From the NCBI GenBank assembly GCA_002469805.1, contig DKNW01000062.1:1-6498 (forward strand): DNA of 6,498 nucleotides. The letters run 5' to 3'. Made by a program: the position numbers and the translations under genes. This stretch comes from Rhodobiaceae bacterium UBA7378. GTDB taxonomy: Bacteria; Pseudomonadota; Alphaproteobacteria; RS24. A model generated the notes under the pieces. It saw only the letters and a list, made by a program, of their open reading frames with translations. It did not search any database and was not told the DNA's origin. Positions 6,391 through 6,498 of the stretch are shown here, in pieces. Position 1 is the first letter of the stretch, and each line of letters opens with the position of its first letter.

Positions 6391-6417
6391 ATAGACAAAT
6401 CATCCTAAAGCGTATAC
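6391..6417 (+). promoter_or_regulatory. Weak promoter candidate for the plus-strand gmd-like gene
   Basis: TAGACA (6391-6396) and TATACC (about 6412-6417) are about 15 bases apart in the 130-base divergent gap. The -35 matches five of six bases, but the spacing is short, so this is only a suggestion. Confidence 0.2.
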
Positions 6418-6447
6418 CAAAAGCAAGGTTCATGAGGAGATTTAACC

Positions 6448-6498
6448 GTGACCAGTAAAACAGCCTTAATCACCGGTGTGACGGGGCAAGACGGTGCC
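6448..6498 (+). CDS. gmd: Second GDP-mannose 4,6-dehydratase-like gene, N-terminus only
   Basis: Seventeen codons are visible before the window ends. The start is GTG at 6448, preceded by GAGGAG (6434-6439) at 8 bases. An ATG at 6432 is out of frame and soon meets a stop. The peptide reads (M)TSKTALITGVTGQDGA, the dinucleotide-binding N-terminus typical of Gmd. Fourteen residues from KTALI to DGA are identical to residues 7-20 of the divergent neighbour. Family membership in the extended short-chain dehydrogenases is secure. Assignment to Gmd rather than a related nucleotide-sugar dehydratase or reductase rests on the GQDG motif alone. Confidence 0.7.
   Translation, partial: MTSKTALITGVTGQDGA

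Larger units (their letters stand above)
6258..6498. repeat. Inverted repeat formed by the 5' ends of two gmd-like genes
   Basis: Bases 6300-6258 read on the minus strand and 6456-6498 on the plus strand match at 38 of 43 positions, with the last 24 (6281-6258 and 6475-6498) identical. All the mismatches fall at synonymous sites of shared Ala, Leu, Ile and Thr codons. The right arm is cut by the window edge and may extend further. Confidence 0.85.

Overview
This window most likely comes from an alphaproteobacterium of intermediate GC content, judged by eye. The evidence is a small aa3-type cytochrome oxidase subunit IV beside a PntA-type transhydrogenase alpha subunit, a cysteine-free bL36, and a COG3931-type N-formylglutamate amidohydrolase-like protein. 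A marine lineage such as SAR116 would fit the composition and gene families, but this is a guess.

Left part (1-2686, all minus strand). Read in the direction of transcription, the order is rpmJ (bL36), a membrane-anchored alpha/beta hydrolase, an N-formylglutamate amidohydrolase-family protein whose TTG start overlaps the hydrolase stop, then the 50-residue oxidase subunit IV and the 5' part of pntA, which runs off the left edge. A good promoter (perfect TTGACA, 17-bp spacer) lies before rpmJ. A second promoter candidate lies before the oxidase subunit. This suggests two transcription units: rpmJ-hydrolase-amidohydrolase, and subunit IV-pntA(-pntB).

Middle (2687-5270). A second, soluble alpha/beta hydrolase is transcribed rightwards, divergently from rpmJ. 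It converges on a minus-strand MFS exporter with a GTG start and its own TTGACA promoter. A small imperfect tandem repeat (28-bp offset) spans the MFS stop codon.

Right part (5271-6498). A complete GDP-mannose 4,6-dehydratase-like gene (minus strand) faces away from the first 17 codons of a second gene of the same family on the plus strand. The two N-termini share 14 identical residues in a row and a 24-nt block of identical DNA in inverted orientation. This is the most notable feature: a divergent pair of gmd-like paralogues, probably the edge of a surface-polysaccharide or nucleotide-sugar locus continuing to the right.

I saw no RNA genes, insertion sequences, CRISPR arrays or prophage genes. 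Most of the window is ordinary chromosomal housekeeping and metabolic sequence, and I cannot support a claim of a wholly new system.
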